The position numbers and the translations under genes were made by a program. A stretch of DNA of 64,000 nucleotides from Serpula lacrymans var. lacrymans S7.9 (lineage: Eukaryota > Basidiomycota > Agaricomycetes > Boletales > Serpulaceae), in contig NW_006763302.1 of the NCBI RefSeq assembly GCF_000218685.1, positions 223,180-287,179 on the forward strand, in the 5' to 3' direction. Positions 1-13,703 of this stretch are shown one piece after another. Numbering within the stretch: the first letter of the stretch is position 1; each line of letters starts with the position of its first letter. The notes under the pieces were generated by a model. The model was not told the DNA's origin. It worked only from the letters and a program-made list of their open reading frames with translations, and made no database searches.

Positions 1-1
1 C

Positions 2-1697
2 GAAACATATATCATGGAGCTTGCACGAAATATACTCCCACTTGTGCGCGCGGGTCATCCTGAAGTCGTGGTGAAGCTGATCAAAATCGCTGAAATGGAG
101 GGAAGGGAAGATGAAAAAGTATGTAAACAATGCTTCATATCTAACGTCTCACCCAACTTTGTACTAGGCCATCGCTATTCGTCTCGTTAAGAAAGCTGCA
201 AAAATGGATGCAGCTTCTAAATTCAAATCAATGCAAGCAAATGCGCGCATCATCAAACATTATCGATCAAAAATACACAAAACCATTTCCGACTCTATCA
301 GGAGCAAATTCGAAGATGCATACTTACGTGACGAACGCGATCCAGGAGCTTTTCTCAACGGCCTTGGATGGATATACCAAGATCTAATTCGCATTGAGAG
401 CGACGTAGTTCCATGCTTCCCTCCCAGCTACGAAATATATGCATTCTATGTCAAGGAATACCACAAGATACTAAATGCAACTCTCCAGCGGCTAGTCGCC
501 GCCGAACCAGAGGCTAGTGTTCTTCTACACTTGCATGCCTGGTTGAAGGAGTACAAGAAGAGCATGAAGGAGCTTGATATTGCTCCCGAACTTCTAGAAC
601 CACAGTTACTCAACGGCGATGAGCAGAATTTGATCGAGGATTACCTCAAATTGATCGTGAAGAAGCTAGACGAATGGACGGCTAACCTTATGAAAACCGA
701 AGTTCAAGAATTTGCGTCACGCTCTGAACCTCCAGAAATGGACAGTGATGGTTTATATGGCACGCAAGGTGCTGTCATACTATTCCAAATGGTCAATCAA
801 CAGATTGACGCCGCGACGGAGAGTGGGCAAGGTGCAATCCTTGCACGGGTTGTGGGAGAAGTGAATCGAGTAATGAGAGGTATTCAAGAACAATGGACCA
901 AGGTTGTGGAAGCAGAATTCAAGAAGCAGCTTGATAAGCCCGAAGAAGTTCCCGGGGGTCTGGCAGAGTATTGCATCGCACTTGCAAACGACCAGATCAA
1001 GTCAGCAGATTATACAGAAGCGCTGCTCGGGCGACTCGAGCCACTGGTTTCAGAAAAATACAGAGTCAAGATCAGTGAAAAACTTAATGACGCCATCGAC
1101 GGTAATCTGGACGTGGCGAAGAAATGTATACAAACACTCATCGATATCATCTTCAATGATCTTAAACCAGCTACGAAGCAGCTATTCCAGGCTCCGTGGT
1201 ACGACGGTATCATACAGCAAGTTGTCGTTACGATGGGCGACTACTTAGCGGATCATGCTTTCCTGAATGCTTCCCTTTTAGAGCTCCTCGTGGAGTATCT
1301 TTTAGATGCATTTTTGGTCGCCTACCTTACGGCGTTAGCCAATTCCCCAAAGCTAAAAATGCCGGCTGCTACAGAGCGCATAAAACAAGACGTTGGCGCG
1401 ATTTTCTCCTTTTTCAGCGGTTACAAGCCCGCGAAGGAGCTAGAGGGCTACTTTGACGTGGTAGAGATGATACTTGCGATGCTCGAGGCGTCACAGAGCT
1501 TAGTGTTCCTATCTTTCTGGTCGTTTGCTAAGGTGCATGGACCCAATATTCCCTTCGTGGAAGGCCTGATGAAAGCTCGAGGCGATCTCGACCGATCTGG
1601 CGTTAGTGAAGTCATGGATAGCATTAAACGTAAAGTAAAAGAAGAAGGATTAGTAGATCGTGCGTATATTTCCTCCATTTTTGGGTTCCCGCTCTGA
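2..1697 (+). CDS. SEC6: Exocyst complex component Sec6 (3' part)
   Basis: Sec6 is a subunit of the octameric exocyst that tethers secretory vesicles to the plasma membrane at growth sites. The window begins inside the gene. An exon in frame from base 2 (ETYIMELARN...) ends at 118, a 49 nt intron (gtatgt...tactag) covers 119-167, and the last long exon runs 168-1697 to TGA. About 549 C-terminal residues are visible, which is most of the usual ~750 aa. The protein is almost entirely helical, with no membrane segment. The typical Sec6 C-terminal part is present, including a stretch 'DEWTANLMKTEVQEF' and the ending 'RAYISSIFGF'. The methionine at 204 is internal, not the start. The assignment rests on recalled family resemblance along the whole length; the N-terminus lies outside the window. 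Confidence 0.88.
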
Positions 1698-1901
1698 CAT
1701 TGTCGAATAGCTCCTGAGCCGACCATAATGAAGAAGATCGCTGTCCAAGGCACGCTGTCACGTTTCCTCCGCACATAAGTATCGCATTGTTACACATTCA
1801 ATTTTAATACAGATTTCATTGCTTGTAGTACAGAACACATTGTATCACTATTTCCATCATTGCCCGTATACCCTATTATTATCTCTCTTTCTTTTCTCCA
1901 A
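1698..1901. other. Intergenic, convergent 3' ends
   Basis: About 200 bp lie between the SEC6 stop and the NAD synthetase stop. The genes converge, so this should hold both polyadenylation regions. The sequence is AT-rich, with no open frame that looks genuine. Confidence 0.6.
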
Positions 1902-4900
1902 TCAATCAGTCTTGGTCTTATCTGCAGCAGGGTCTTTATTTGATCGGTCTGGTAAAGCTGCAGCAACCTCGTCGATCTTCTTGAATTGCCACGGGAACCT
2001 CGACGGGTAGAGGAACGGACGCAAGTCAAATCCTATGTAGAACGGTAAAACAACATTAACAACATTAACATCATAATTGTGTGCACGTACTGTTATCATC
2101 TGGACTGTAGGATTCCTGTCATACCCAGTTAGATCGATAAATCCATTTATAAGGAGCAGCAACACCAACCGCATGGTAGGAGGGCGTGAGGGTTGTCATT
2201 TTATGACGGTTTCTAGCATGCTCGAAGAAAAAATGTTTCACTTTTTCTGCAATCTAGAGTTTTATCAGAATAAACAAATAACATCCCCAGTCTCGTGCAA
2301 GAGGAAAGAAGTTACCTGCAGAGGAGATAACATAGACCCCCATTCGTGTACGAGTTTTGTAAACATGCTGTAAGGTCCACATTTTTCGACTTTGCGAAGC
2401 CGACCAAAGACAGACAGTTCATCATAGGTCATGCCCATATCTGCCTATGATTCACATAGAATAATCAGCTGAATATCATGAATGACCAGTGGAGGCTTAC
2501 TTCATCCGTTTGCACATAAGTGTCTGAAAATGGCTCCAATTCTGCCGTAGGAACAGCATCCAAGAAGCTAAAAAATGTCAGTGGTAGCCATATGTATTTC
2601 TAGTAACGATATATACTTAGTTAGAATAGGCAAATCGAACGAATCCCGAGCGTAGGCAATGAATTTCTTCAGATCGGTTTTACTGATTCCTCCAATGGGG
2701 TTGATGTCGGCTGTAGTAAGACAACGAATTAGCTAGAATTTCGCCCGAGTTTGACTTGTACCAACCCGAGGAACAGTCATATTTGGTTAAATATCCTCGC
2801 AGGCTACAAGCAGTGTAATCAGGTTTCACGATACAAAGGCAGGGATGTCAATTGTACCTTTCATCTACATTAGCACTTCCGAGAACAAGTAGACCACCAG
2901 ATCTTCCCCGAACCCAGGGAAGAAGTTGGGCAAATAGATAAGCCAGGACCATGCGTAGTCTTGCCTGAGACGGGGTTTATCGTCATACTTCTGTGAATAT
3001 TATATAAATTCTCACCTGAATATTCTGCAGTGCCAAATTCTCTGCTGCAGAACCTCCATGAGCTCTAAAGCTCGGTTTTACGCCAGTGACGAAAGAAAAC
3101 AAATTGCGGACAGAGGTGACAACGGAATCCATATTCAAGTCAATATGGTAGCTGGTTCGAGGTTTGGTGAGAGTTTCATAAGGTTGAGAACTAAGTATAC
3201 ACACCTGCCAATGGCTTCTGCTAAGTCTTTGGCTCTTTGTCGTGTTTCCGCGCCTGAATTTTCTGTTCCCATATAACAAGTGTGGAATATTCTGCTGGAA
3301 AACTCTCGAGGATCCGAAGGGATGTAGCTCGAATCCTCAGGCTCTCCGACAATTCGACGAGCATCAGCAATAACTCGCTTATCTTCAAAGAAATCATTCA
3401 GCCCAGCCAAGAAATAGAATAATTCAGTAAGTAGGCCATACCAGCTCTCCTAGCAGCATCAGCAATCAGACGGCACATGGAATACACGATTACGGCCGTA
3501 GCACAGCTGTCGATACCACCACTGAGGGGAATGAAGTAGCCCTGTGTGCGAGATCGCCTCAAGTAATCCCATAACCAGCAGGCAGGGCCCAGGCTGTTGT
3601 AAAAAAATACCACCATTACATCAGCTAAGTTTTCTGACAGTTCCCTGAGATATACGAACGCAATTTCTTCTTCTGGTCTGTGGAATTTTGCTTCAGAGAG
3701 CCCCACCTGCAAACCAAGTGTATGTTCGTCCTTGACTTCCTCAAACTTCCCACCGGAGAGTGCAAATGAGACCTCGATTCTATGATAAGGCTCCGCACCA
3801 GCAGCTTGCATGCTTCTGCTGCTCTTGGCCCTGTGGGCACGAACATCTTCAATGTCGATGGTGGCAGTGACCACCTCTACGTCATTCAGCGAGAATTGAG
3901 ACCCCTGAGCTATTATGTGGCCATTCATTGCTACCATTGCACAACCATCGTAGTACAGTCGATCACCGTCGCAGCCTTGTTGATTGGCGTACAGATAAAC
4001 ACCACCTAGCTGGATTACGAAGGCAGCCCTGGTTTGTAAAACCAAATATGAAGCCAGTAGTAAGTAAATCGTTACCTTAAGAGTTGCTTCTTTGATGAGT
4101 TCAACTCTGGTATAGAGTTTGCGAAGCTCGTGATGGCTACCACTGGAATTGGTGAATATCTCGACGCCGTCTAAGCCCATTAAGATATGGGGACTGAATG
4201 TGGTACCTTATCAATGAAATGAACTGTAGAAGGAACGAGGAAAAATAACCTTGCAGGAGTGAAAAGCTCTTCGCACAGTTCAATACCAATGCATGTGTCC
4301 ACAGTGCTAATTACGCAGTCTCCAAAAGGAACTTTGGTCTGAAAGACATGCATCATATTCTTATAATAAACGCCGCGGTGCTTACTTGTTTCGTTACAGC
4401 TTGAATGATTCTAGGCAGATAATGATCCTCCCATCGTCGGTGCTTTAGCCAAGGAGTGAAGTATCTGAGTTCGCGGTAGTTTCCATCGTTAGCCAACCAC
4501 ATTTTTGGGCGAATAAGGAGAATCTTCTTGTTGTGAACAATCACACGACAATTATAGATTACGTTCTTATGAACGACCGGCCTTCGGGTGTCTTAGTGTC
4601 AGTGTACTGAGGAGTTGGACGGTATCTCACATGCCAATATCACAGACAATATCCATAGTCTCTTCCGAAGAAAGAATCTTGGCGAGAACTTCCCATGAGT
4701 GGAGGACAGTATCGCCTGTGCAGACATTGAACGCGGACACTGAACACTTAGATCACTAGTGACGATTGAAAGGCCGTACCTTCGAGAAAATGATCGTAGC
4801 ATCCATAACCCCTAAAATGAACGATATAAGAACCAGTCTAGTGTAGCAGGTGGAGGTATTGCTGACGGTATTTCAAGCTCAGGCCCTACTCTTAATGTTG

Positions 4901-5166
4901 CCCCGCGCTGTTTCGCGATCGCTATGCTCTCCAAGATACGTTCCATGTTCCCCTGCTTCTATTCAAGAAATTATATCATGCGTAACTTGCACTAACTTGC
5001 CTGAAAGTCCAGAGCCCATTGATTCAGCGAACTATATTCAGAGCCATCAGCCTTCCTCTCGAGCTGCCCTTGTTAATCGATGCCTACCATCTACCATAAA
5101 CTTTAGTTATGGTATAAATCGATTATAGATAGACACCCACGTTGCCAAAGTAATCAAGTGGCCCAT
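1902..5166 (-). CDS. QNS1: Glutamine-dependent NAD+ synthetase (multi-exon)
   Basis: The enzyme makes NAD+ from deamido-NAD+ and ATP, taking ammonia from glutamine; it is the last step of NAD biosynthesis, in the cytosol and nucleus. The start at 5166 reads MGHLITLAT, as in the family, and is followed by a very short first exon and then 'LNQWALDF'. The N-terminal nitrilase-type glutaminase shows its triad: Glu in 'GPELEIPGYG', Lys in 'RPKMWLAND' and Cys in 'IELCEELF' (Cys codon 4273-4275). The synthetase domain has the ATP-pyrophosphatase loop '[12 protein letters not shown]' near 3.5 kb. The protein ends in '[10 protein letters not shown]...PWQFKKID', a hallmark close to the C-terminus. At least ten short introns interrupt the gene, and no disruption is visible. 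One exon junction checked in detail ([13 protein letters not shown]) joins in frame. Confidence 0.93.
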
Positions 5167-5543
5167 GATCTTTCAGTGGCCCGTCACTCGAAATTAACGT
5201 CCAGGACAAAAGGGTCTTGTCGAAAGGATGACTCGGAGATATCTTCTCATGCAGGGTCGAACATCGGATCCATTTGTCAAATAATCAGAGATAAGATAAG
5301 ATAAGCACCCGAGTGCTTCTGTAGTACTGAGAAATTGCGATGTCATTATGTCTAGCATGTCGGTCGTTCTATGCGTTATGTTATGTACAAGTATTAAAGA
5401 AACAAAAGACGATTGTCGTATTATAAACCCGGACTAGCATGAAGAGCAAGGAGTCAATGCAAATAAGTCGAATCAATGGACTGAGACGTTCAAATGGTGG
5501 AATTGGTATACGATGGAGGTCCTAGTACAGCCAGCAACTTAGC
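5167..5543. other. Intergenic: NAD synthetase promoter / ACC 3' region
   Basis: 377 bp between two minus-strand genes. It contains a short GATAA run (agataagataagataag, about 5287-5305), which could be a GATA-factor cluster but is not proof of one. No gene is seen. Confidence 0.5.
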
Positions 5544-8500
5544 TCATCTGTCATAACAATCAAAAGGATTCAACATACCTGGAGAGCGACTGTTGCCTTG
5601 TAAAGCAGATTGCAAAGACGATCTCTCGTCGTCCGATAGACTATCGACCAGTCGAAGCAAGCCATCCATAGTGGCTTTTCGGTCTTGCTGGGCAACCTCG
5701 AGGAAGCGATGCATTAAGTAGTCACCTCTGAGCTTCACCAGAGTAGGAGTGAGATCAAGTTTCTCGAGGGCCAGAGCAGCGCTGCGATTATCAGACCGAT
5801 CTTCGAGGGATATCAGCGAGTCGAGTAGTTTAGCACGATATTCGGTTGAAGACTCTGGGCTTGTTTCTTTGATATTTGCCAGCGCTGTCGAACGAGCAAG
5901 TTTGGCGCGAAGAGCCCAGTAAAAGTTACGGCGGGCTTGCTTCCAGACTGCAGGTTTAGCACAACCTTTAGCTTCCATGCGACCTGTACGACTACGAAAT
6001 ATTAATGAGGGAGTGACTGCTGCCTATAAGTCATGACCACTTACTCGTGAAGATCAGCGTATAGAAGGGCAATCTGTTTGTAAGTGGGCTGTAAAAAGGT
6101 CTCCCGCTCGGCCAGTGCTTGTGCAGCTAGAGCTCTTTCTTCTGCTGTCTTACTTGCATCCTTGCTGTCGCTCTTTAACGACGCATACGTAGAATCCAAT
6201 CGCTCCATCAATGTCAAGATTTTGTCACGACGCATTTTGATCTCCACGATACCTTCAGGTTCCAATACACCTGCGCGAGCATCAATATCTGCGTGCATTT
6301 CCATCTGTTCCGAGTTGATTGATGGATCAAGAACAACCCATGCACCACCCCTGAGCTCGCCATTAGGGACGATATAAACAAATACCGGCTGTTTGTAGCT
6401 GGATAAACCATCGACAATTTTCGAACCCTGCTTCAACACTTCGTCATACATATCTTGCTGACCACCTGAGAAGCCTCGCCAGTTTGCGAATATCATCAAC
6501 GGCAGACCTTCGCGGTTGAAGTCGAATATGGCTTGAGCAGTCTTGTATGCCGAGTTGGGATACCACACTTGACCTGCTTCCATCACATGTTGCTCGAATG
6601 AAGCGGGATTGGCAGGGTCGGCAGGAACAATACGTTCAATGGTACGAGTTTCAACAGCTATGACACCCATGGGGATGCCACCTAGACGTGCACGACCAAC
6701 AACGACAGTCTGCGCCCAACCGCTAAGTGTTTCTTGAAAGGAACCCTTGTCGAAAAATCCAGACAGCCATTCCGAAGTGTGCTCATCTGTCTTACCCTCG
6801 ATAAACCAGCGCGGGTCATATGCACCCTTCGGGGGCATATAAGTTATATCACGGTCCCAGGGATCGAGTGTTTCTCGAACAGGTAACTGAGCACCTCTGA
6901 TTTCGGGGACATAAGATATCCACTCCAGGATATGCGTTACACCTTCCAGATCGCTACTGGCTGTCAAGTGAGAGACACCATTCTTGTGCATGATTTGGGT
7001 ACCACCGAGCTGTAAGTTAGATGTGTAAACCTCGCGACCGAGGACTTTGTTGAGGGCGGGAGCACCAGTAAGAATGATAGGTTGGCCTTCTACTTGGACA
7101 GCCCGTTCTCCAAGACGTACAAGGTAGGCTCCGATACCGACTGATCGCGCTGTGACGAGGGTGATTGTGAAAATATCGTCATAAGCACGGGATGTCTCTC
7201 CAGCAATGAGACCGGACCCTCTCAGTGATTCCACTCCTAGACCATCCTGCAAACCAATTATATCTGTTATTTTGTACTGCGTTTCGCCGTCAACATCAAT
7301 TTCTGACGTTCGCACCGAGCCAGCACCCTTCTCCTGCAGCTTCAAGTAGTTTTGACGGGTCAGATACAGATAACTAATGCCTTTCTCGGGATGCGATTCA
7401 TCATTCCAGGCACAAGAGAAAAGACTGAGCGTTTCTTCGGCCAGCCCAATGCGTGCACCTGAGTTGGCGGAAAGATAGATACGAGGTAAGCCGTGCGTTC
7501 GGGCATATTTTGTAACCAGATAAAAGAATTGATCTTCTTCAGGACCAAACGAGCCGATCTTGTATGTAATGTCGTTAGCGATCACCACAACTTTACGACC
7601 TTTAGGGAATTCAGGAGTCTTGAGGTTATACACCCAAGCCACCATTCCGAAGGCGTTGTTTCCTGGGGGCCTCTCGACTTCCGTTATTTGATCGTGTTCG
7701 TCCAGCACAAGCTCTTTCGACTCCAACATTTTCTTCGGTATAACCAGCGAAGAATCGTATTTACGTGCCTTGATCCAGACATTGTGTAGGGCTTTGGAGA
7801 ACAGTTCTGGGAAATCATAGACATAAGTCGTTCCTATTAAGTGAGCTTGATAACGTTTGGGCTGAAGAGACTCCTTTGTTGGATATGCCAGATGGACGGG
7901 CTGCAAATGCAAAGGACCCTTCTCGCCGATGGATTTCAAGATAGTAGTACCCTTGTCAGTAGTAATCTCTTGGTAGCCGTGATAGTTGACAACGAAACCA
8001 GATACGTTCTCGATGATACAGCGAATGGGCGTCACGTTACCATCACTATCCTCCAGCGAAATGCGAATTTCGGAACCAGTGACATGTAAACGCCAAAGCC
8101 GTTTACCATGACGCTCAATGAATCCAGAGATAGCTTCCAAGACGTCATCGTAGGTTACCACAAGGTTGTACACGAAATTCATGAAGATGTGGTTACAGTC
8201 GGCATTCCGGTGCTGCGCGCTGACTACCTCAAGTGCGTCGAGAACACTGGTGACCAGTCGATCGGTTTCCGAGACGAGATACTCTGCAGTGCTCATAGTG
8301 CCACGAAGACGTCCTGGACGGACAAGAGCACGAATGAAGAATCGGTTGTCTAACTGGTTTTCTTGAGCAACAGAGTGGTATATGTGAATTTGCTTCGTTT
8401 CAACAAAGCAGGGGGTGAGCTTGTAGTTCGACAGACGACTGAGCTCCAATTGGAAAGCAAGAGCAGGTTCAATGTTTCGGATTGCTTGCTCTTCCACCCA

Positions 8501-11500
8501 AACACCGTTGTCTTCGCGAAGCGTGAAATAGAGGGGGTATTGTCCTCGACGACAAATCAGGATCGTCACTCGACGCACGCCACGGCGTTGGAGGCTATCG
8601 TTCCGACAGTTAACGAACTCTGTTAGCTTCTCGCACCAGACTTCTTCCGCCATGTCGTCAGCTTCATCAAATACACGGAGAGCCAAATTCATGACATTCG
8701 GTGGTTGATTATTGCCATAACGCTGACGGAACTCTTCGGGATCAAACAGCGGCAACAAGGAAGCGATTTTCTCAAAGCATTGAGCCAAAGCATCGAGGTC
8801 AGAGAAGGAGGCAATTACACCGTTTCGCACTGGCTGTGTTTGGTTACGATTGATTAGATAGGTTATGTCGCTAACAGAACCTTGGCGACGAGGATCACTA
8901 GGGAGTGTAGTGTTAGCCAAATTCACGTGATCAAATAATATGTACTAACCCTGCAGTCACACGAGGCGTGGCTGGAGGAGAATGAGACTGCCCGAGGTTA
9001 AATCTCCATGTCAGGGCACTAGGAAGCTCAGCATCGTCCACGCCATCTCCCTCCTCATAATCAATCGACAACAGCGAATATGCGCGATAAGCACGCCTAA
9101 CATAAACCTCGAAGGCGGCTAGCGAACAAATAAGTAAAAAGAAAGCTATAGTCCACTACCTAACTCACCAAGTGTAACCATAGGATCAGTGTGGCTGAAG
9201 AACGCAGGAAGGACATCGTATACAGTGTAACGAGAATCACTAAGTTCCTTCAAAACTTCAGGAGATGGGGTCCTAGAAACGGGATCAGGAAACTTGACAT
9301 GCTACATGAGAAAGAGTCGTTACCTATTCGCACCTCCTTGCTCTCCATAGAAGTTCGAGGTCACCGAAGTCTTCAAGATCGCCTCCATCTGAATGAGACG
9401 TTCCTCGTATGAAGGCATCTGACCCAAAATGAGTACTTCACGAGCTTTCAATGAGACAGACGTAGATGACCTAAAAGAAAATGAGTGAGATTACAAAAGA
9501 ACTACATATGTAACGCACTTCGACTCGAGCGCAGCCAGGCCATTGAGTACTTGATACAGGCGGCTTTCGGGGTTGGAGACAGGAAGGCCACTCGATTTGA
9601 CGTAATCTAGAAGGGCAAGGACTAACTTCGACTTGCTCTGCGCCTTGGTGTGACTCAAAACTAAACCAGCAACTTTATCCAACTCGTCCTTGTACTGCTC
9701 TCGGAGGGTAAGAACGCGCGCTTCAATACTGCCTCCGAATAACTTTTCGGTGCTCTCGTAGTTTGCTAACAACGTTGCGAGAGTGTGTACTTCATGTCCC
9801 TTAAGGCCACCCATGAACCTTTCAAGAACGTCGTACAACGCAGAGAGTTGAGTGCGGAACATAGCCCTGTCGTGCGCTAGTATATTATCTTGTACATAGT
9901 GCTCGAGCACTTTCTTGATCCGGACAGCGGGGAATTCGTGCCCATCACCTTTAGATTTCGCACCCTCGATTGCAGCACGTATACCGTCTTCTAGCTTGAA
10001 AGGCATGCGACCAGAGAGTGCTGACAGAATTGCATTGACCTCGGAATAGGGCAGTTCAGGATCGTGTATAACTTCGATGAGGTCCTTGAATGTCGAAGCC
10101 ATAATAGCTTGGTTATCGTAACCCTCAAGGATATCATTCAAAACTCCGGTGCAACGAAGATAACGTTGGTAAGCTTTGTTCCCAGCGATACCTGGGGAGC
10201 CCATAGGTGGGAGTAAACCTTCGAATGGTTTGGCATGTTTCACTCGAGCAGGGTCATCCAGCGTGAGTATACCCAGAATATCTCCCGGTTCAAGGCTGAC
10301 ACCAGGTTGCTTGACAAATTGAACAATACCATCTTCAGCCGCCACTAGGGGCATGTACATTTTCATAACCTGTACAACCAAGGCAGAATTGCAATCAGCA
10401 AATAGATAGACGAAACGCAACGAACGAACGACCGACCTCGATTTCGGCATATTGTTCTCCGGCCTTGATATGGTCTCCACTATCAATGAAGAACCTGATC
10501 AGCTTTCCAGGACTAGGACTCCTCAACTGTGTCGGGTCGTTCTCTTGCTCGATCAGACAGGTCTTGGCATCCACCATCAAACGAAGAGCACCAACTTCCT
10601 CCCTCCAGTAAACGGAGTGACTTCGTCCATCAAGAAGAACGAGTAATCCACCATCCGCAAGAGGGCGTGCACCGACCATAGTCCTACCACCGTTGAGGAA
10701 GAGGGTCCACATGGTTTTGGAAGAGCGCGTGGCGGTGAAAGAGTAGCGAACATTCTCGTAGATGAAGTCGACGCCGAAGACGGTCTTCAAGAGATCGCGA
10801 ACAGGCACTTGGCCCTTGTCCAATATACGTTTGTATTCGCTGAGACAAGCATCAGACGCAAGATGAGCCTTCGTGACAGCACCGCAAACGACAGCCAAAG
10901 TTGCATCTGGTCTCTCGGCAGTTAGCTTGCTGCTAATCAGAGAATCAAGCCAGCCTGTGGTAATCGTGTTGTCTTTGAATGCTTCCAGTTCCAATAACTT
11001 GATAAGATATTCCACCGTCGTCCTGAAATCACCACGGATACTAAGTTCCTTCAACGCTACGATCATGTTTTTCCGGCTCTCTCCACGATCCTCACCATAC
11101 GCAAAGATATGTCCGAACTGAGAGTCAGCGAACTCGTGAAGACCACCAGCAGTTGCGACGGAGAAGTAACCCCAGACATTAGTACTCGAACGGAAATTAA
11201 GTTCTTGCAATGATCCAGACGATGGCTTGAAACCGGCATCGGGGTTCTCAGCAGTAATACGCACTGCCACGACGTGTCCTTTTGGCCTTGGCTTGCGCTG
11301 AAGCTGGTTGGATTCAGGCTTCACCATGTCGAAGTCGATTTCAGAGGAAGCATTGGGGGCAACACCATACAGCGTACGAATATGGCGAATACGGTGCAAA
11401 GGAATACCCATGGCAATTTGGAGTTGGGCAGCTGGCAAGTTGACACCGGATACCATTTCGGTAGTGGGATGTTCCACTTGGAGACGCGGGTTAAGTTCCA

Positions 11501-12955
11501 AGAAATAAAACACATCTTCGGCATGACTATACAAATCTGGTGCAAACTCCATGAGTGACGGATCTCTTGATGATGGAATACAATGGGGGAAAACGTACAT
11601 TCTACAGTTCCGGCGCTAACATAACCGACAAGCTTTGCCAAACGTACAGCTGCACGTTCCATCTGCTCAAACGTATCTTGTTTTGCGATCGTCACTGGAG
11701 CCTCCTCAATAATCTTCTGGTGACGGCGCTGAACAGAACAGTCACGTCCGAACAACGAAATGGCATTGCCATATTGATCTGCGAGTAGCTGGACCTCTAA
11801 GTGACGAGCTTGACCGGCAAGTTTCATGATGAATATTGGTGATCCTGGATATATAAAATTAGTAGCCACTCTGACAAAGAACTGATAGAGATTTACCGGG
11901 AATCTCTCCTGCGACGGCGTGATAAGCATTCTTGAATGCGTCTGGTTCTTCAACTTTACGAATACCCTTCCCTCCACCACCTTCACTAGCTTTTATCATC
12001 ACTGGCCAACCAATCTGCTCAGCCTTCTTCAAGCCTTCTTCGACACTGGTAACGCAAGCATCATGGTACGCTTTGTCAGGCACGGTAACGAAACCTTGCT
12101 CTGATAGCACTGTGTCCGAAATACCAGTGCCCGACCACGCCATGGTAGGGACATCTGCACTCTGAGCGACGATTGTGCTTGAGATTTTATCTCCCAAACT
12201 CCTCATCGCACTACCAGGAGGCCCGATAAACACGATCTTGGTCTTGCTAGCAGACAGACTTTCTGGCAGACGTGGGTTCTCCGAGGCATGACCCCACCCA
12301 GCCCAGACAGCGTGCACACCTGCACGTTCTGCGACATCCACGATCAAATCGACGTTGGCATAATTGTTGTTGTTCGATCCTCCCGGAACTTCTATGTATT
12401 GGTCTGCCATTCGGATGTACTCAGCGTTCACTTTAAGATCCTCGGGCGTTGCCATCACAGTAAATTCCACAGCACGCTCTGTTCCAAAAGTCTCGTAGCT
12501 CCATTGTCGAATTGAGCGAATCTCTTTCACGGCCGCGATACCTTTATAACTGATTAGCCTAGATGCATATATGCTGATGGCAAAGATAAATACCGTTATT
12601 AGCTATCAAGACCTAGAAGAGACAGATCAGCATTGTGCCATTAACATCAGGTAATCGAATGAAAAACAGCCCCCAAGTTTATTTCGAGAGACGAAATAGT
12701 ATATGCACATGTGTGTAGAAACAGATCGCAACGGAGAGCAGAAGATAGGCTACATGAAATCTAACAAGACACACACCTTCGTGATGACAGTATGGCCTCC
12801 ATTAGCCTTAACAAAGTCACAAACACGTCCCGCAGGCGCCTTGTCTACAGAATTACCGCCTAAGAAATGTCTTTAGCTCCACACCATAGCCTCTTGCCAA
12901 CGCGAAAGAACACACCTATGTATTGCGAAGCTTTTGAGTGGTCGTAAGCCGACAT
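5544..12955 (-). CDS. ACC1: Acetyl-CoA carboxylase (multidomain)
   Basis: Cytosolic biotin-dependent carboxylase that converts acetyl-CoA to malonyl-CoA, the committed step of fatty acid synthesis. The start at 12955 reads [14 protein letters not shown], and the next exon gives '[17 protein letters not shown]', the classic fungal N-terminus. Domains in order: biotin carboxylase with ATP-grasp loop '[14 protein letters not shown]' (~12.0 kb); biotinyl domain with 'VMKMYMPL', the biotin-accepting Lys codon being 10361-10363; ACC central domain (~9.9-7.9 kb); and carboxyltransferase with 'YVYDFPELF', 'SANSGARIG' and '[14 protein letters not shown]' (7.9-6.0 kb). The last exon (5544-5978) ends in 'FDCYDR'. 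Introns cluster in the 5' half and around 8.9-9.5 kb. It is intact as far as read and has the expected ~2,200 aa size. Confidence 0.95.
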
Positions 12956-13703
12956 GGTTTCAGTTCAGATAATGTTAGTGTATGGCCTGAAAACTGAATC
13001 CGTGCCAAATTATAAAGGTAAGGAGAAAGGTTAAAGGAAAGGAAAGATGGGGAGCAAAACGCGTTTTCTTGACACCTTCCCCCAAAAGTATTGATCGCTT
13101 ACGTAACGAATGAGCCCGGTCGTTTATCTCTGTTTTCGGTTCTGTTCCTTGATGGCGCACAGGAATTGGCTCTCGAGAAAGTCAAAGCTGACTGCAGCTT
13201 AGTCTCGTTACTATGCTAATGGCTGTTGTCAGCACTTTGCAGTACTTTGCTTATGTTCATCATGAGACATGTCCACAGACAGACAGAACAGACGCTGGGG
13301 CTATGTGGTGTACCCATCGATCTACTGCCGGGCGCGCGAGGTGGGGTGCAAATTTATGTAACCTCCCCAACGTCAGATAGCCCGAGCCCCCCGGTCTAGC
13401 CGTGTCTATCATCCTATCTAGAAACTAGAGCACCCAACGTGTTGTTATTTATCATATATGTTGTGATCATCGTGTTCAACAAAACGCTTTTGCTATCGCA
13501 CTGCAATATATAGCTGGCACACACACCCTGTACCTTTTCATCTCGATCAATTAGTATCCAGACAACTTTGATCATCACTTCACAGAATCCGTATTTGGGT
13601 CAGGGGTAGTGTTTGATACGCCATATAACATCCACAATACAACACTGAAAACTCGAGCGCTGCACACATAATAATTCAACGGCACGGGCACCCCCATTAA
13701 AGG
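12956..13703. other. Intergenic: ACC promoter / carboxypeptidase 3' region
   Basis: About 750 bp without a convincing open frame. It includes a C/G-rich patch near 13.33-13.40 kb and then AT-rich sequence. It must contain the ACC promoter and the 3' end of the M20 peptidase. Confidence 0.5.

Noticed and set aside
5287..5305. GATAA repeat as a microsatellite or regulatory array
   Set aside because: Only three to four units; noted in the intergenic entry but too short to call a functional element.
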